A stretch of 41,526 nt of DNA. Origin: Cyanobacteria bacterium MH1_Bin12 (GTDB lineage Bacteria > Cyanobacteriota > Cyanobacteriia > Cyanobacteriales > Cyanobacteriaceae). The notes beneath the pieces were generated by a model. The model was not told the DNA's origin and did not search any database. It worked only from the letters and a program-made list of their open reading frames with translations. Within the stretch, counting starts at the first letter, position 1; each line of letters starts with the position of its first letter. Shown piece by piece: positions 29,591-41,494 of the stretch. Location of the stretch: positions 1 to 41,526 of the forward strand of contig JAALKG010000007.1 of assembly GCA_011088145.1 (NCBI GenBank), read 5' to 3'. The position numbers and the translations under genes were made by a program.

Positions 29591-29686
29591 TTAAGGCTTA
29601 CAAAAATATGATCTTACTATTCTTTCATTCTCTTCACAATAGAATTTTTATAGATTAATAAATTAATAAGGAAGGTAGCAATTTAA

Positions 29687-30769
29687 TTATAGTTTTTCTG
29701 ATAAATAATCAGCTGTTGATTCTACTAATGCGATCGCCTGTTCATAAGGTAAACGGGTAGGTCCAATTAAGCCGACACTTCCTACAGGAAGTTCATCTTG
29801 AGAATAATAAGCAGAGATTAAACTACAAGAACGCATTGATGCTAAAGGATTTTCTGTACCGATACGAATTTGTACTTTATTAAAAGAAATATTATCATTA
29901 TTAAGATTAAAAATAAGAGGAAATAATTGTTCTTGTTCTTGTTCTAAAAAATTTAATAATAGTTTGATTTCTTCTATTTGGGTAAATTCTGGTTGTTGAA
30001 CTAATTTGGAAAAGCCTTGTAATAAAATAGGTGTTGATTGAAAATCCAGATGTTTCGATTTTATTTTACTTAATAAATCCTTAATAAAATTAGCATAATT
30101 TTTAAATTCATCATCTAATTCTTGCCAATTTAAAGAACTAATTTTTTTAATAGATATTCCTTTTAACTTATGACTTAAAAAGTTAGATAATATTTCCAAT
30201 TCTCGATCGATTATTTCTGAAGAATATTCTGTTTCTTCCGCCGTTAATTGATAACCATCCAAAATAAAAGATTCTGTTTGATAATTATCAATAACCATTA
30301 CTAACATAATTTGTTCGTTAGGTAGCCGCACTAACTGTAAATGATGCAAAATACTACTCATGGTTTGAGGCAGAGTAATTAAAGCGATACATCCACTTAA
30401 ATCAGCAAGAATATTGGCGATTTTGTGAAAAATCAGGTCATAACTACCAGCAAAATACTGCCATGTAGCATCAAGAAAATTTTCGACAGGAAACTTATTA
30501 ACATTATGATCTAAATCTAGTAAGCGATCGACATAAATACGATAACCTGAATCAGAGGGAACACGCCCAGAGGAAGTATAAGGTTGATAAAGAAAACCCG
30601 CCTTTTCTAACTTACCCATCACATTACGAATAGTAGCAGAACTGATACTAAAATCGTATTCTTGGAGTAAAGTTTTGGAGCCTACTGGTTCAGCCGTAGC
30701 AATATAATGTTTAATGGTTGCCCGTAATATTCGTTGATGGCGTTCATTAAGTTGAAGTTGAACAGTCAT
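29687..30769 (-). CDS. hrcA: Heat-inducible transcription repressor HrcA
   Basis: LNERHQRILRATIKHYIATAEPVGSKTLLQEYDFSISSATIRNVMGKLEKAGFLYQPYTSSGRVPSDSGYRIYVD; C-terminal GSVGLIGPTRLPYEQAI. Confidence 0.95.
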   Translation of the reverse strand: MTVQLQLNERHQRILRATIKHYIATAEPVGSKTLLQEYDFSISSATIRNVMGKLEKAGFLYQPYTSSGRVPSDSGYRIYVDRLLDLDHNVNKFPVENFLDATWQYFAGSYDLIFHKIANILADLSGCIALITLPQTMSSILHHLQLVRLPNEQIMLVMVIDNYQTESFILDGYQLTAEETEYSSEIIDRELEILSNFLSHKLKGISIKKISSLNWQELDDEFKNYANFIKDLLSKIKSKHLDFQSTPILLQGFSKLVQQPEFTQIEEIKLLLNFLEQEQEQLFPLIFNLNNDNISFNKVQIRIGTENPLASMRSCSLISAYYSQDELPVGSVGLIGPTRLPYEQAIALVESTADYLSEKL

Positions 30770-31173
30770 CTGTTAATATAATTTGTTTTAAAAAAGATGA
30801 TATTACTGATATTCGATTATATCTGTCTATGTTTATTTAGCCAGTATAACTTTATCTGTTTATTTTTATCTGACACAAATAAATAATTGATTATACAATC
30901 TCAAAAAGATTACTTTTGAACTCAATATTCATGATGTTTTTATTTATAATAGTTTGAGATTAACTCTCTTCAGATCTTACACATTAAAGATTATGACATA
31001 TTTTTATTCAATGTTAATTACGATCCTTTTTGATATTATTCTCCCTATTCCCAACTCTGTTATCCCCTGAAATCTAAATGATAAATTTATTGCCGCCAAG
31101 CCGATTTACTATCTGCTGAATAAATCCAAAAGCTATACTAGTACAAGTTTTGGTGCCTTTCTAATTCTGACAA

Positions 31174-31212
31174 CTTCTACTCTTACAATTCCATTTTTTC
31201 GCCCAAACCCTA
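31174..31212 (+). repeat. Dispersed intergenic repeat family C, copy 3
   Basis: CTTCTACTCTTACAATTCCATTTTTTCGCCCAAACCCTA. Confidence 0.5.
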
Positions 31213-31226
31213 TCTAAATATTGATT

Positions 31227-32585
31227 ATGTTCCAAACTACTCGTCGGCGTTTAGCAATTTGGTACACTAGTGTCACCGCAGTATTATTAATCATTTTTGC
31301 CACAGGGATTTATGGTTATGTTTATAAAACGTTGATTGATAGAATTGATGATACTTTAAAACACGTCATTGAAATTGTTGAACCTTCTTTAGTCATTGAA
31401 AAAGGGACTATTGGTAACCGAAGATATAAAGTTAATTTAGATGCCAGTTTTTATCAACATCCTCACACAACCAATCAAGTAGAAGACGACCACATTGATT
31501 TAGAATGGTTTAGTCCTAATGGTGAATTGTTATGGCAAACAGTAGAAAAAACTTTACCCATCCCTCTTTCCTTCAATTCTGGTGGTAAAACAATTCGCAT
31601 CTCTGACGATTATTTACTACGACAAATAACCAAAAGAATACAAAAAGAGCGTTATGTTTTAGGTTATTTAAGAGTTAGTCATCCTCTTTTTGATGTTGTA
31701 AAACCAATTCGACAATTAATTGTCGATTTGAGTGTAGCAATTATTTTATTGGTTATGGCCGTAGGTGCTATCGGTTGGTTTTTATCTGGTATTGCCATTC
31801 AACCAGTGAAAGAATCCTATCAAAGTTTAAAGCAGTTTACCGCTGATGCTTCTCATGAATTACGTAATCCCATTGCGACTTTAAAAACGAATATTCAAAG
31901 CTTATTATCTTATCCTCAAATGGATTTAGAAACTCAAAAAAAGCAGTTAAATATTTCCTCTAGATTAATCGAAAGATTGGCTAATTTAGTTAATGATTTA
32001 TTATTTTTAGCTCGTAATGATAGTGGTATTATTAATCATGATTTTCAATCTTTACCTTTAGATGCTTTACTTTTAGAGGTAGTAGAAGAACAAAAAATCA
32101 TTGCCCAAGCCAAAGATATTCATTTAGCTTTAATTATCAAGGATAATCAAGAAATATTACCTCTAGTCATAGAAGATGAACTCTTTTTTATTAATGGGGA
32201 TTGGTTACAAATAAACCGTGTTTTTACTAATTTAATTAGCAATGCTATTTTACATGGAAATGCAAGTTCTAATAAGTCAAAAAAACTAGTTATTAAAGTT
32301 ATTTTAACTGCTCAAAAAAAACAAAGTAAAATATTTTATCAAGTAATAGTTGAAGATAATGGCATCGGCATTGTCAATGATGTTTTACCTAGTTTATTCG
32401 ATCGCTTTTACCGTGGTGATAATGCACGTACTTATCAAGATAATAATTCTAGCACTGGTTTAGGTTTAGCGATCGTCAAAGCGATTATTGAAAATCATCA
32501 AGGCAAAATTGCAGTGGAGAGTAAAATCAATGAAGGAAGTAAATTCATCGTTACTTTACCCTCTCAAACAAATCAAGTTGTTTAA
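31227..32585 (+). CDS. Membrane sensor histidine kinase
   Basis: Two TM helices; H-box FTADASHELRNPIATLKTNI; N, G1 (VEDNGIGI), F, G2 (STGLGLAIVKAI) boxes. ATG at 31227 preferred. Confidence 0.93.
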   Translation: MFQTTRRRLAIWYTSVTAVLLIIFATGIYGYVYKTLIDRIDDTLKHVIEIVEPSLVIEKGTIGNRRYKVNLDASFYQHPHTTNQVEDDHIDLEWFSPNGELLWQTVEKTLPIPLSFNSGGKTIRISDDYLLRQITKRIQKERYVLGYLRVSHPLFDVVKPIRQLIVDLSVAIILLVMAVGAIGWFLSGIAIQPVKESYQSLKQFTADASHELRNPIATLKTNIQSLLSYPQMDLETQKKQLNISSRLIERLANLVNDLLFLARNDSGIINHDFQSLPLDALLLEVVEEQKIIAQAKDIHLALIIKDNQEILPLVIEDELFFINGDWLQINRVFTNLISNAILHGNASSNKSKKLVIKVILTAQKKQSKIFYQVIVEDNGIGIVNDVLPSLFDRFYRGDNARTYQDNNSSTGLGLAIVKAIIENHQGKIAVESKINEGSKFIVTLPSQTNQVV

Positions 32586-32613
32586 ACTCTAATAATCATC
32601 GTCAAACTATGGA

Positions 32614-33966
32614 CTATCCCTGATAATTGGGAAGACGCTTGATATCGGCTCCTAAACTTTGGAATTTTGCTTCTAAATCTTGATAACCTCGATCAAGATG
32701 ATGTAAACCTTGAACAATAGTTGTTCCTCTTGCAGCTAAACCAGCTAAAACTAACGCAGCAGATGCTCTTAAATCAGTAGCCATCACAGGAGCTCCCGTT
32801 AAGAAAGGAACACCAGCAATAACAGCACAATTGCCTTTGACTTTAATATTTGCACCCATGCGTTGTAGTTCTGCGACATGACGTAAACGATTTTCAAATA
32901 CCGTCTCTGTGACAACACTATTACCTTCGCTAACAGTTAGCAAAGCCATGAATTGAGCTTGCATATCAGTGGGGAAACCGGGGTAAGGTAAGGTTTCAAT
33001 ATCACTACCCTTTAATTGACCAGGGAGAGTACGTAGGGTAAATTCATCTTCTTTTTGAACTTTACAACCAATTTCCTCGAATTTAGCGATCGCAGATATT
33101 AAATGTTCAGGGTTGATAGAAGTAACGATAATTTCTGAGTGGGTAATTGCTCCAGCGGCTAAAAATGTTGCTGCTTCAATGCGATCGGGTATAATGTCAT
33201 GATCAGTAGTACCAAGACGATTGACACCCTGAATAATAATAGTATCAGTTCCAGCACCAACTATTTTGGCACCCATACTGTTACAAAAATCGGCTAAATC
33301 GACGATTTCAGGTTCTTTAGCTGCATTTTCAATTATAGTTTCTCCTTCGGCTAAAGTAGCCGCCATCATGATGGTTTCAGTTGCACCAACACTAGGATAA
33401 TCTAAAAATATTTTTGCTCCTTGTAAACGTTGATTACGTCCTTGAAGAGAAGCATTAACCACACCATGTTCAATGACAACATGAGCACCCATAGCCTGTA
33501 AGCCGCGAACATGAAGTTCTACGGGTCGAGAACCGATGGAACAACCACCGGGTAAAGGTACATGAGCAACTCCCAAACGAGTTAAAATAGGACCAATAAC
33601 AAAGAAACTAGCTCGCAACTGAGAAACTAACTCATAAGGTGCTTTCACTGCCTTTAAATCACGAGGATTAAATTCCCACACAGAACCAGATTTTTTGATT
33701 TTAACTCCTAAAGAAGTTAAAACTTGCCCCATCATATTAATGTCTACTAAGTTAGGCATATTACTTAAACGACAATCATCATCGCAAAGTAATGTACCTG
33801 CCATAATCGCTAAAGCCGAATTTTTTGCTCCGCTAATTTTGACCTCTCCTGTCAGATTTTTTCCACCAATAATTTCTAAGGCGGGTTGAGCAGTCGAATT
33901 AACAACATTTGCTTCTACTTGCTTCATTTGTGTGGAAGTATTAATTGTTTTGTCCTCCAAATCCAT
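32614..33966 (-). CDS. murA: UDP-N-acetylglucosamine 1-carboxyvinyltransferase
   Basis: [51 protein letters not shown], catalytic Cys context; full length. Confidence 0.97.
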   Translation of the reverse strand: MDLEDKTINTSTQMKQVEANVVNSTAQPALEIIGGKNLTGEVKISGAKNSALAIMAGTLLCDDDCRLSNMPNLVDINMMGQVLTSLGVKIKKSGSVWEFNPRDLKAVKAPYELVSQLRASFFVIGPILTRLGVAHVPLPGGCSIGSRPVELHVRGLQAMGAHVVIEHGVVNASLQGRNQRLQGAKIFLDYPSVGATETIMMAATLAEGETIIENAAKEPEIVDLADFCNSMGAKIVGAGTDTIIIQGVNRLGTTDHDIIPDRIEAATFLAAGAITHSEIIVTSINPEHLISAIAKFEEIGCKVQKEDEFTLRTLPGQLKGSDIETLPYPGFPTDMQAQFMALLTVSEGNSVVTETVFENRLRHVAELQRMGANIKVKGNCAVIAGVPFLTGAPVMATDLRASAALVLAGLAARGTTIVQGLHHLDRGYQDLEAKFQSLGADIKRLPNYQG

Positions 33967-34075
33967 AATTTGTGAAATATTCCATATTTTGGTTATGATT
34001 CTATACCATGAAATTCATTTTTGTGAATTTTTTCTGAAAATAAGCTGAGATTATTCGATTATTAACAGCTAAAAA

Positions 34076-34498
34076 CTAATGAGAACGTTCATCTAACCAT
34101 TGCTGAAGAATAATTGTAGCCGCACGTTTATCAATTAAGCCTTTATTTCGAGGAGAAAACTTTTTACTATTTCTTAACTGTTCTTCAGCCTCCACAGATG
34201 TAAATCTTTCATCGGTAAATTCGATCGCAATTTCTAAAGCATCACCTAATCGTCGGGCATATTTCATTACTTGTTTGGCTTGAAAACCAATTTCACCTTC
34301 TCTGTTGTAAGGTACTCCTACCACCAAAAGATTAATATCTCTTTGATTCACCAATTCACGAAACAATTCAACATCATTTTTAAAAGAAGTTCTATGAACA
34401 GTAGTTAACCCCGTTGCGACTATACCTAAACCATCACAACCAGACACACCTATTCTTTTTAAACCAATATCTAAGCCTAATACCGCAACTTTTTCCAT
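34076..34498 (-). CDS. ruvX: Holliday junction resolvase-like RuvX/YqgF
   Basis: VLGLDIGLKRIGVSGCD, GVPYNREGEIGFQAKQV, TDERFTSVEAE, DKRAATIILQQWLD. Confidence 0.93.
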   Translation of the reverse strand: MEKVAVLGLDIGLKRIGVSGCDGLGIVATGLTTVHRTSFKNDVELFRELVNQRDINLLVVGVPYNREGEIGFQAKQVMKYARRLGDALEIAIEFTDERFTSVEAEEQLRNSKKFSPRNKGLIDKRAATIILQQWLDERSH

Positions 34499-34602
34499 TA
34501 TTCAATTATTTTAATCTGATCTAAATACACCACAATAATTAATTACTATAGTCCTGTTTACTGATAAATTAAGGGCAGTAAAAAAAAATTTTAGCAATCT
34601 GA

Positions 34603-36246
<1,644 letters not shown>

Positions 36247-36862
36247 ATATCAGATGATGTTGTGTGTAACTTTAAGTAAAAGTATAAAGTTATTCGGGAT
36301 AATTTAAAAATTATAAATTGTTCCAATCTTTTAAAATCAATAGCTAACATTTAGCTGAATATAGCATTGGAACTCAGGTTTATTAGACTATAAACCAGAA
36401 AAATTTAATTAAACAGCCAAATTTATCTGACAATATTTAGAAAATTGGTTATTCAAAGTAATCAATTTTCTAAGTGATTTAATGCTCATCTTCATATCAA
36501 TAAAACACTTTCTAAGTAGCATGTAATGATCCTTATCAAAACAGCAATATTTATCTGTAATCATTGATGAATATAGTTTTGTGAAAAAAAATATTTTTAT
36601 GCTTATGTATAGCAATTTACTTATATAAAGTTTGTGTAAAATTCATCTCCAAAAATGTTCAGTGTAAATAATTAGTGAAGTGAACTATATCAAGCCAAAA
36701 AAACCGTGAATACCCTGTTGTTTTGTAATTAGAATGAAGAATATAATTGGATTAAGTTCAAAGCACGAATGTTAAAAAGGATAATTAATAACGAAAAGCT
36801 TTATTTTAAATAAAATTATTTAGTTTCATTATCAACTTAGGTAAATCACAATTACGAAGATC

Positions 36863-37636
36863 ATGGCAATTAAAACCTCTCTTGAATATAAAGTCGCAAA
36901 CCGAGAATTGTTTACTGATTATAAAGAATCTCAAAACTTAAAAATTAGAAATGAAATTTTGCAGTTGAATATAGGATTGGTCAGAAAAGAAGTTTCTAGT
37001 TGGATGAATCGTTGTCAGGAAAATTATGATGATTTATTGCAAGTTGGGGTTTTGGGTTTAATTCGTTCTATAGAAAGATTTGATGATGAAAAAGGTTATG
37101 CTTTTAGTTCTTATGCAATGCCTTACATTAGAGGTGAAATTCAACATTATTTAAGAGATAAAGGTTATTGTGTACGTATTCCTCGTCGTTGTTTGGAATT
37201 AAAAAACCAGTCTAACCGTATAACCAGAAAATTAAGAAATGAATTGAATCGTCAACCAACCGATAGAGAAATAGCTAGGGAATTGGGTGTTTCCTTAGAA
37301 GAATGGCAAGACGTTAAATTAGCTAATAGAAATAGAGAACCCATCAGCCTTGATATTAGTACAAACGATCAAGATAATAAAACTAATCTAGTCAATTTTT
37401 TACCAGATCATAAGTATCGTAGTTTTCAATTGGTACAAGAAGATCAAATAAGATTACAAAATGCGTTAGCAGAACTAGAAGACGGGACTCGTAAAGTGTT
37501 AGAGTTTGTGTTCTTACAAGATTTGACTCAAAAAGAAACAGCAGAAGTTCTCGGTATTAGCGTTATCACTGTTTCTCGCAGAATTAAAAAAGGTATTGCC
37601 AAAATGAGAAATTTAATTGAACCAGGAGAATTTTAA
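36863..37636 (+). CDS. sigF: Group 3 (SigF-type) RNA polymerase sigma factor
   Basis: Regions 2 (YDDLLQVGVLGLIRSIERFD...FSSYAMPYIRGEIQHYLRDK), 3 and 4 (LTQKETAEVLGISVITVSRRIKKGI). Confidence 0.8.
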   Translation: MAIKTSLEYKVANRELFTDYKESQNLKIRNEILQLNIGLVRKEVSSWMNRCQENYDDLLQVGVLGLIRSIERFDDEKGYAFSSYAMPYIRGEIQHYLRDKGYCVRIPRRCLELKNQSNRITRKLRNELNRQPTDREIARELGVSLEEWQDVKLANRNREPISLDISTNDQDNKTNLVNFLPDHKYRSFQLVQEDQIRLQNALAELEDGTRKVLEFVFLQDLTQKETAEVLGISVITVSRRIKKGIAKMRNLIEPGEF

Positions 37637-37712
37637 TATATAGTAAAGCTAGTTCACATGAAAATTATTATAATTGGAATAACAATTTAAGCTGTCAAAC
37701 AGTTCTTAGATC

Positions 37713-38546
37713 ATGAACAAACTTTCTATTTTATTAATCTCAAGTCTCTTATTTTTACCTGCTTGTGGTGGTGAATCGCAAGTAAACAATACTGATCCTA
37801 CTCCTGTTCCACAACCTGAGTTTACTGATGGTGGGGCTGAAGATCCAAGTCAAATTAATCCTCCTTCTACTTCCACAATCAGTGGTTTAATCCCTTCTAC
37901 CAAGTCTCAAGAGAGATTAAAAGCAGTTAATCAAGGAAAAAGTAATCCTTTCAGCAGTATGCGACCTCCTTCGGTTGTGAAAGTTACATCTCCCGATATA
38001 AAATTACCTGCTAATATTAAAGCTTTTAGGCAAAAAGCGATCGTCAAACCGAATTTTAATAGTGGTTCGTCTGCTAATGCTAGTAGGCCTGGCACATCTA
38101 AAAATGGCAATCAGGTTGCAATTCTTAAAACACCTCAAACTGGTGAAAATATTGATGCTATCAATATGGATAATCAATTAAAATCAGCACCAGAAATTAA
38201 AATACCAGAGATTAAAGTTCCTACCGATGCACAAAATATGCTGGTTTCTGGAGTTTTAGATTTACAAGGACAAAGTGTTGCCTTGATAAAAACTCCTTGG
38301 GATGCAACAAGCCGTTCTGTCCGAGTTGGAGATGTTCTGTCTGATCCTACTGGTGAAATTAATGTAAGAGTCGAACAAATTTCTTTCAGAGAATCCAATG
38401 GTATTGCTTTAATAACTGATGATGGGACTTTCACCAGTAATCTTGGTGCGCCTAGTGGAGTTGTTGTTTTAGAACAATATGGACAGTCAGTAACAAAAGA
38501 AGTTTCTCAAGAAGCTAATAGTGAAAGTCCAGTAGAACAATTATAA
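37713..38546 (+). CDS. Putative lipoprotein with PilP-like C-terminal domain
   Basis: Lipobox LLFLPACGG; C-terminal MLVSGVLDLQGQSVALIKTPWDATSRSVRVGDVLSDPTGEINVRVEQISFRESNGIALITDDG. Confidence 0.6.
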   Translation: MNKLSILLISSLLFLPACGGESQVNNTDPTPVPQPEFTDGGAEDPSQINPPSTSTISGLIPSTKSQERLKAVNQGKSNPFSSMRPPSVVKVTSPDIKLPANIKAFRQKAIVKPNFNSGSSANASRPGTSKNGNQVAILKTPQTGENIDAINMDNQLKSAPEIKIPEIKVPTDAQNMLVSGVLDLQGQSVALIKTPWDATSRSVRVGDVLSDPTGEINVRVEQISFRESNGIALITDDGTFTSNLGAPSGVVVLEQYGQSVTKEVSQEANSESPVEQL

Positions 38547-38603
38547 AAGCTATAATTATTCAAAAGTCTTTATATGATTAATTTTCAGTGAGGTTGATTT
38601 GTT

Positions 38604-38879
38604 TTGTCTCAAAGTGTAATTCAGGCTAAAAGAAAAAAACTCACTTGTGTACGTTTGTCTTTGGCTGTTTATCGTGAAATTGTGGCTCATTTAAGACAAA
38701 TAAATGGTGTCCAAGCAGGATTGCTCGAACAAACGGCTGAAGAGTTTGATTATTTACAGAGTCAAGTGGGTGGTTTATGGTTAGAATATCTTCCTGACCA
38801 AGATCGAGAACAACATATAGAGTCAATTTTGACTCACTATGAACACAAGTATGGTTCATGGGAATCTATCATTGAATAA
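38604..38879 (+). CDS. Hypothetical protein
   Basis: 91-aa ORF from TTG start; KKLTCVRLSLAVYREIVAHLRQINGVQAGLL; coding-like. Confidence 0.55.
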   Translation: MSQSVIQAKRKKLTCVRLSLAVYREIVAHLRQINGVQAGLLEQTAEEFDYLQSQVGGLWLEYLPDQDREQHIESILTHYEHKYGSWESIIE

Positions 38880-38909
38880 TCAGATTTAATTTTTGTTGTT
38901 TTTGTTTTT

Positions 38910-39608
38910 ATGAGTGTTTTGTCCTCACCTGTCTGTCAACCTTTAATTAAACTAGATAATATTTATAAAACTTACGGCACTGGAAACACTCAGGTTAACG
39001 CTCTTTCTGGTGTCAATTTGGCGATCGAATCTGGAGAATATTGTGCCATTATGGGTTCTTCTGGTTCGGGAAAATCCACGGTGATGAATATCCTTGGTTG
39101 TCTTGATAGACCTACTATTGGTAATTATTATCTTCAGGGAGAAAATGTGGCTTCTTTCTCTACAAAAAAGTTAGCTTCAATTCGTAATCAACAAATAGGT
39201 TTTGTTTTTCAGCAGTTTCATCTTTTACCTCAATTAACAGCCTTAGAAAATACGATGTTACCGATGATTTATGCTGGAGTGCCTTATGGGGAAAGAAAAA
39301 AAAGAGCTACGGAAGCTTTAATTAAAGTAGGTTTGGGAAATCGTCTTGAAAATAAACCCAATCAATTATCTGGTGGACAACAGCAAAGAGTTGCGATCGC
39401 TCGTGCTATAGTCAATAAACCATTAATTTTATTAGCAGATGAACCAACAGGAGCGTTAGATACCCAAACAACAAAGGAAGTCATGAAGATATTTAAGCAA
39501 CTAAATGAGGAAAAAATAACGATTATCTTAGTTACCCACGAACTAGAATTAGGTGAACAAAGCGATCGTATAATTTATTTTTCTGATGGCAAAATAACTG
39601 CTGATTAA
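38910..39608 (+). CDS. ABC transporter ATP-binding protein, MacB/LolD type
   Basis: GSSGSGKSTVMNILGCLDRPTIG, LSGGQQQRVAIARAIVNKPLILLADEPTGALDT. Confidence 0.95.
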   Translation: MSVLSSPVCQPLIKLDNIYKTYGTGNTQVNALSGVNLAIESGEYCAIMGSSGSGKSTVMNILGCLDRPTIGNYYLQGENVASFSTKKLASIRNQQIGFVFQQFHLLPQLTALENTMLPMIYAGVPYGERKKRATEALIKVGLGNRLENKPNQLSGGQQQRVAIARAIVNKPLILLADEPTGALDTQTTKEVMKIFKQLNEEKITIILVTHELELGEQSDRIIYFSDGKITAD

Positions 39609-39931
39609 CGATTAGATTAGTAAATTTTCAGGATAGATTTGCTCACTTTCGTCCATATACAGAACAATACGTTCAGCTCCTAGCCAATCTAATTGTAAAA
39701 ATTGAATCTGGCATATTTTGACAAATAGAATAAGCAAAATTATATCGTGTTTGATAATAAAACCCACTTTCCGCACTTCTTAACACTTAATAAATAACTT
39801 TAAATTATATATCCTCCATAATCCTTTTCTCATAAGTATTTTACTGATTTCTTTGACGATCGAGTGAAGCATGGCACTGCGTGATTGTATCGTATTTGTG
39901 GATTGTTCAGAATATAATTCTAGGCTACTTG

Positions 39932-40174
39932 TCATTCATTAGTTAAATTACGGGGTTGAGGAAGAACTTTTCCTTTTTCTTGATACCATTCAATTAAACT
40001 TTCAATAACTTCTTGTCCGTGTTTTGCTATCTTTTCATAAGTATCACCATGAGTATGAAATTCTTGCCAAGGAAAATCAGAGAAGTGGACTAAATAACAA
40101 TTATCTTCTTCACTCCATTGAATGACCATGCTGTAATGATTATTCATTGTAATTTCTCTAACTTTTTTTGGCAT
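39932..40174 (-). CDS. HicB-family antitoxin-like protein
   Basis: YSMVIQWSEEDNCYLVHFSDFPWQEFHTHGDTYEKIAKHGQEVIESLIEWYQEKGKVLPQP HicB-like fold; start may be internal ATG (MNNHYSM). Confidence 0.78.
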   Translation of the reverse strand: MPKKVREITMNNHYSMVIQWSEEDNCYLVHFSDFPWQEFHTHGDTYEKIAKHGQEVIESLIEWYQEKGKVLPQPRNLTNE

Positions 40175-40221
40175 TGGTTGAAAATAGAGTGTGGTTAAAA
40201 GTTACCACACTACTTTAATAT

Positions 40222-41462
40222 TTATGACCAACCTAATTGATCTAAGGCTTTTATGAATGCTTCTTTAACGTAGGCTTTACCTGCACTAATTTTATTCCCA
40301 TTAACCACATTACCTGACCAAATTGGTGCTTTACGTTTCCAATCAATTTCAGTCGCTATTTGTGTTACTTTATCTAAGTTGAAAGTATCATCTTCGTTTA
40401 GCGTTTTATTAATTAACAATCCTAAAATTTCTAATCCTACACTTACTCCTAATAAATAGCTATCTTTAAATTTAGATGCTTGTTGAGTGCTTAATTCTTT
40501 TCCCTCTAAAAATTTCATTGTATCCTCATTGGTTAAAAAGAAATAATTTAAGCAATCAGCTAAATTTTGTACAGCATTGTCCACTTTTTCATCGTTCGTA
40601 TAATCATCTAACTTAGCGCCAGAATTACCTTTAAATGCGGCACTAGTTAGTTTAGAAATATAGTTAGCAGTTAGCAGAGTAAATATATTTGGACTTTGAA
40701 CCAGGTGTTTTTTGTATCAGATTGGTTTTGTTTTGAAACATATTTACATTGTCAATTAATTTTTTTGCAATTAGATCACGTCCTTTTCCAGAATATGCAA
40801 CTAAAAGTGTTTGAGGTATTTGTAAGGTTTGTGCCATATCATGGAAGTCAATCTGACATTGTTCTAAATTTCCTTCCAAAATAAGATTAATAGGAAAAGT
40901 TTGAGTGGCAACGATATCTCGATCAGAACCATCATTTTCAATCATTTCCAAAATAGCTTTTCTGCGATGTTGACCATCTGTAATATCTAGGGATACTTGA
41001 TTGGGAATAATCAAAATGTATAAGTCTCCCCATAAAAGTTGAGATTCTATCTTGTTGGGATCAATATTGGCTGTTAATGCTCCTAAAACCCACGGACGAT
41101 TGGTTTTTGCTCTCTTTCTAATGTATTCTTTAATTTCTTCAACATGCTTTTTGTCTATCGGTCGATTTTTATGACGAAGAGGATCGTTACTATTTTCAGG
41201 AGTGCTACGACTTCTGAGCAACGTTGGTAATTCTGAAGCATGAGGCATTAATTGTAAAAATTTGTCGCTTTCCATGTGTAGAACCTACAGCAAGAAAGAC
41301 TTGTCCTTTTCTATACTGTTTGACCATTATTGGTTCAATCGCCTTCTCGATAGATCGAATTAATTCTTGCTGTATTAAATTACTATCATGTACTAACTGT
41401 ATATTTTCTTGGCTACTATCTTTTAAAGAAGTAGCAACACCTTCAACATGTAATTGTTCCAT
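40222..41462 (-). pseudogene. DGQHR-domain (DndB-like) gene, split by two frameshifts
   Basis: Three consecutive minus-strand ORFs (41205..41462, 40664..41275, 40222..40584) in three frames read as one protein; YRKGQVFLAVGSTH / MESDKFLQLMPHASEL... DITDGQHRRKAILE ... SPNIFTLLTANYISKLTSAAFKG / DNAVQNLADCLNYFF. Confidence 0.75.
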
Positions 41463-41494
41463 TTTATTTATTTTGTAACTACCGAGGTCTAAGT

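Noticed and set aside
36409-36615. 68-aa minus ORF between pgm and sigF
   Set aside because: AT-rich, spans the hairpin, no recognisable family; weak coding support.
39608-39780. Possible coding relic on minus strand (...LFVKICQIQFLQLDWLGAERIVLYMDESEQIYPENLLI*)
   Set aside because: Looks coding-like but too short and frame-disrupted to name; no start codon or family assigned.
41224-41478. 84-aa plus ORF at the right end
   Set aside because: Antisense to the DGQHR gene N-terminus.
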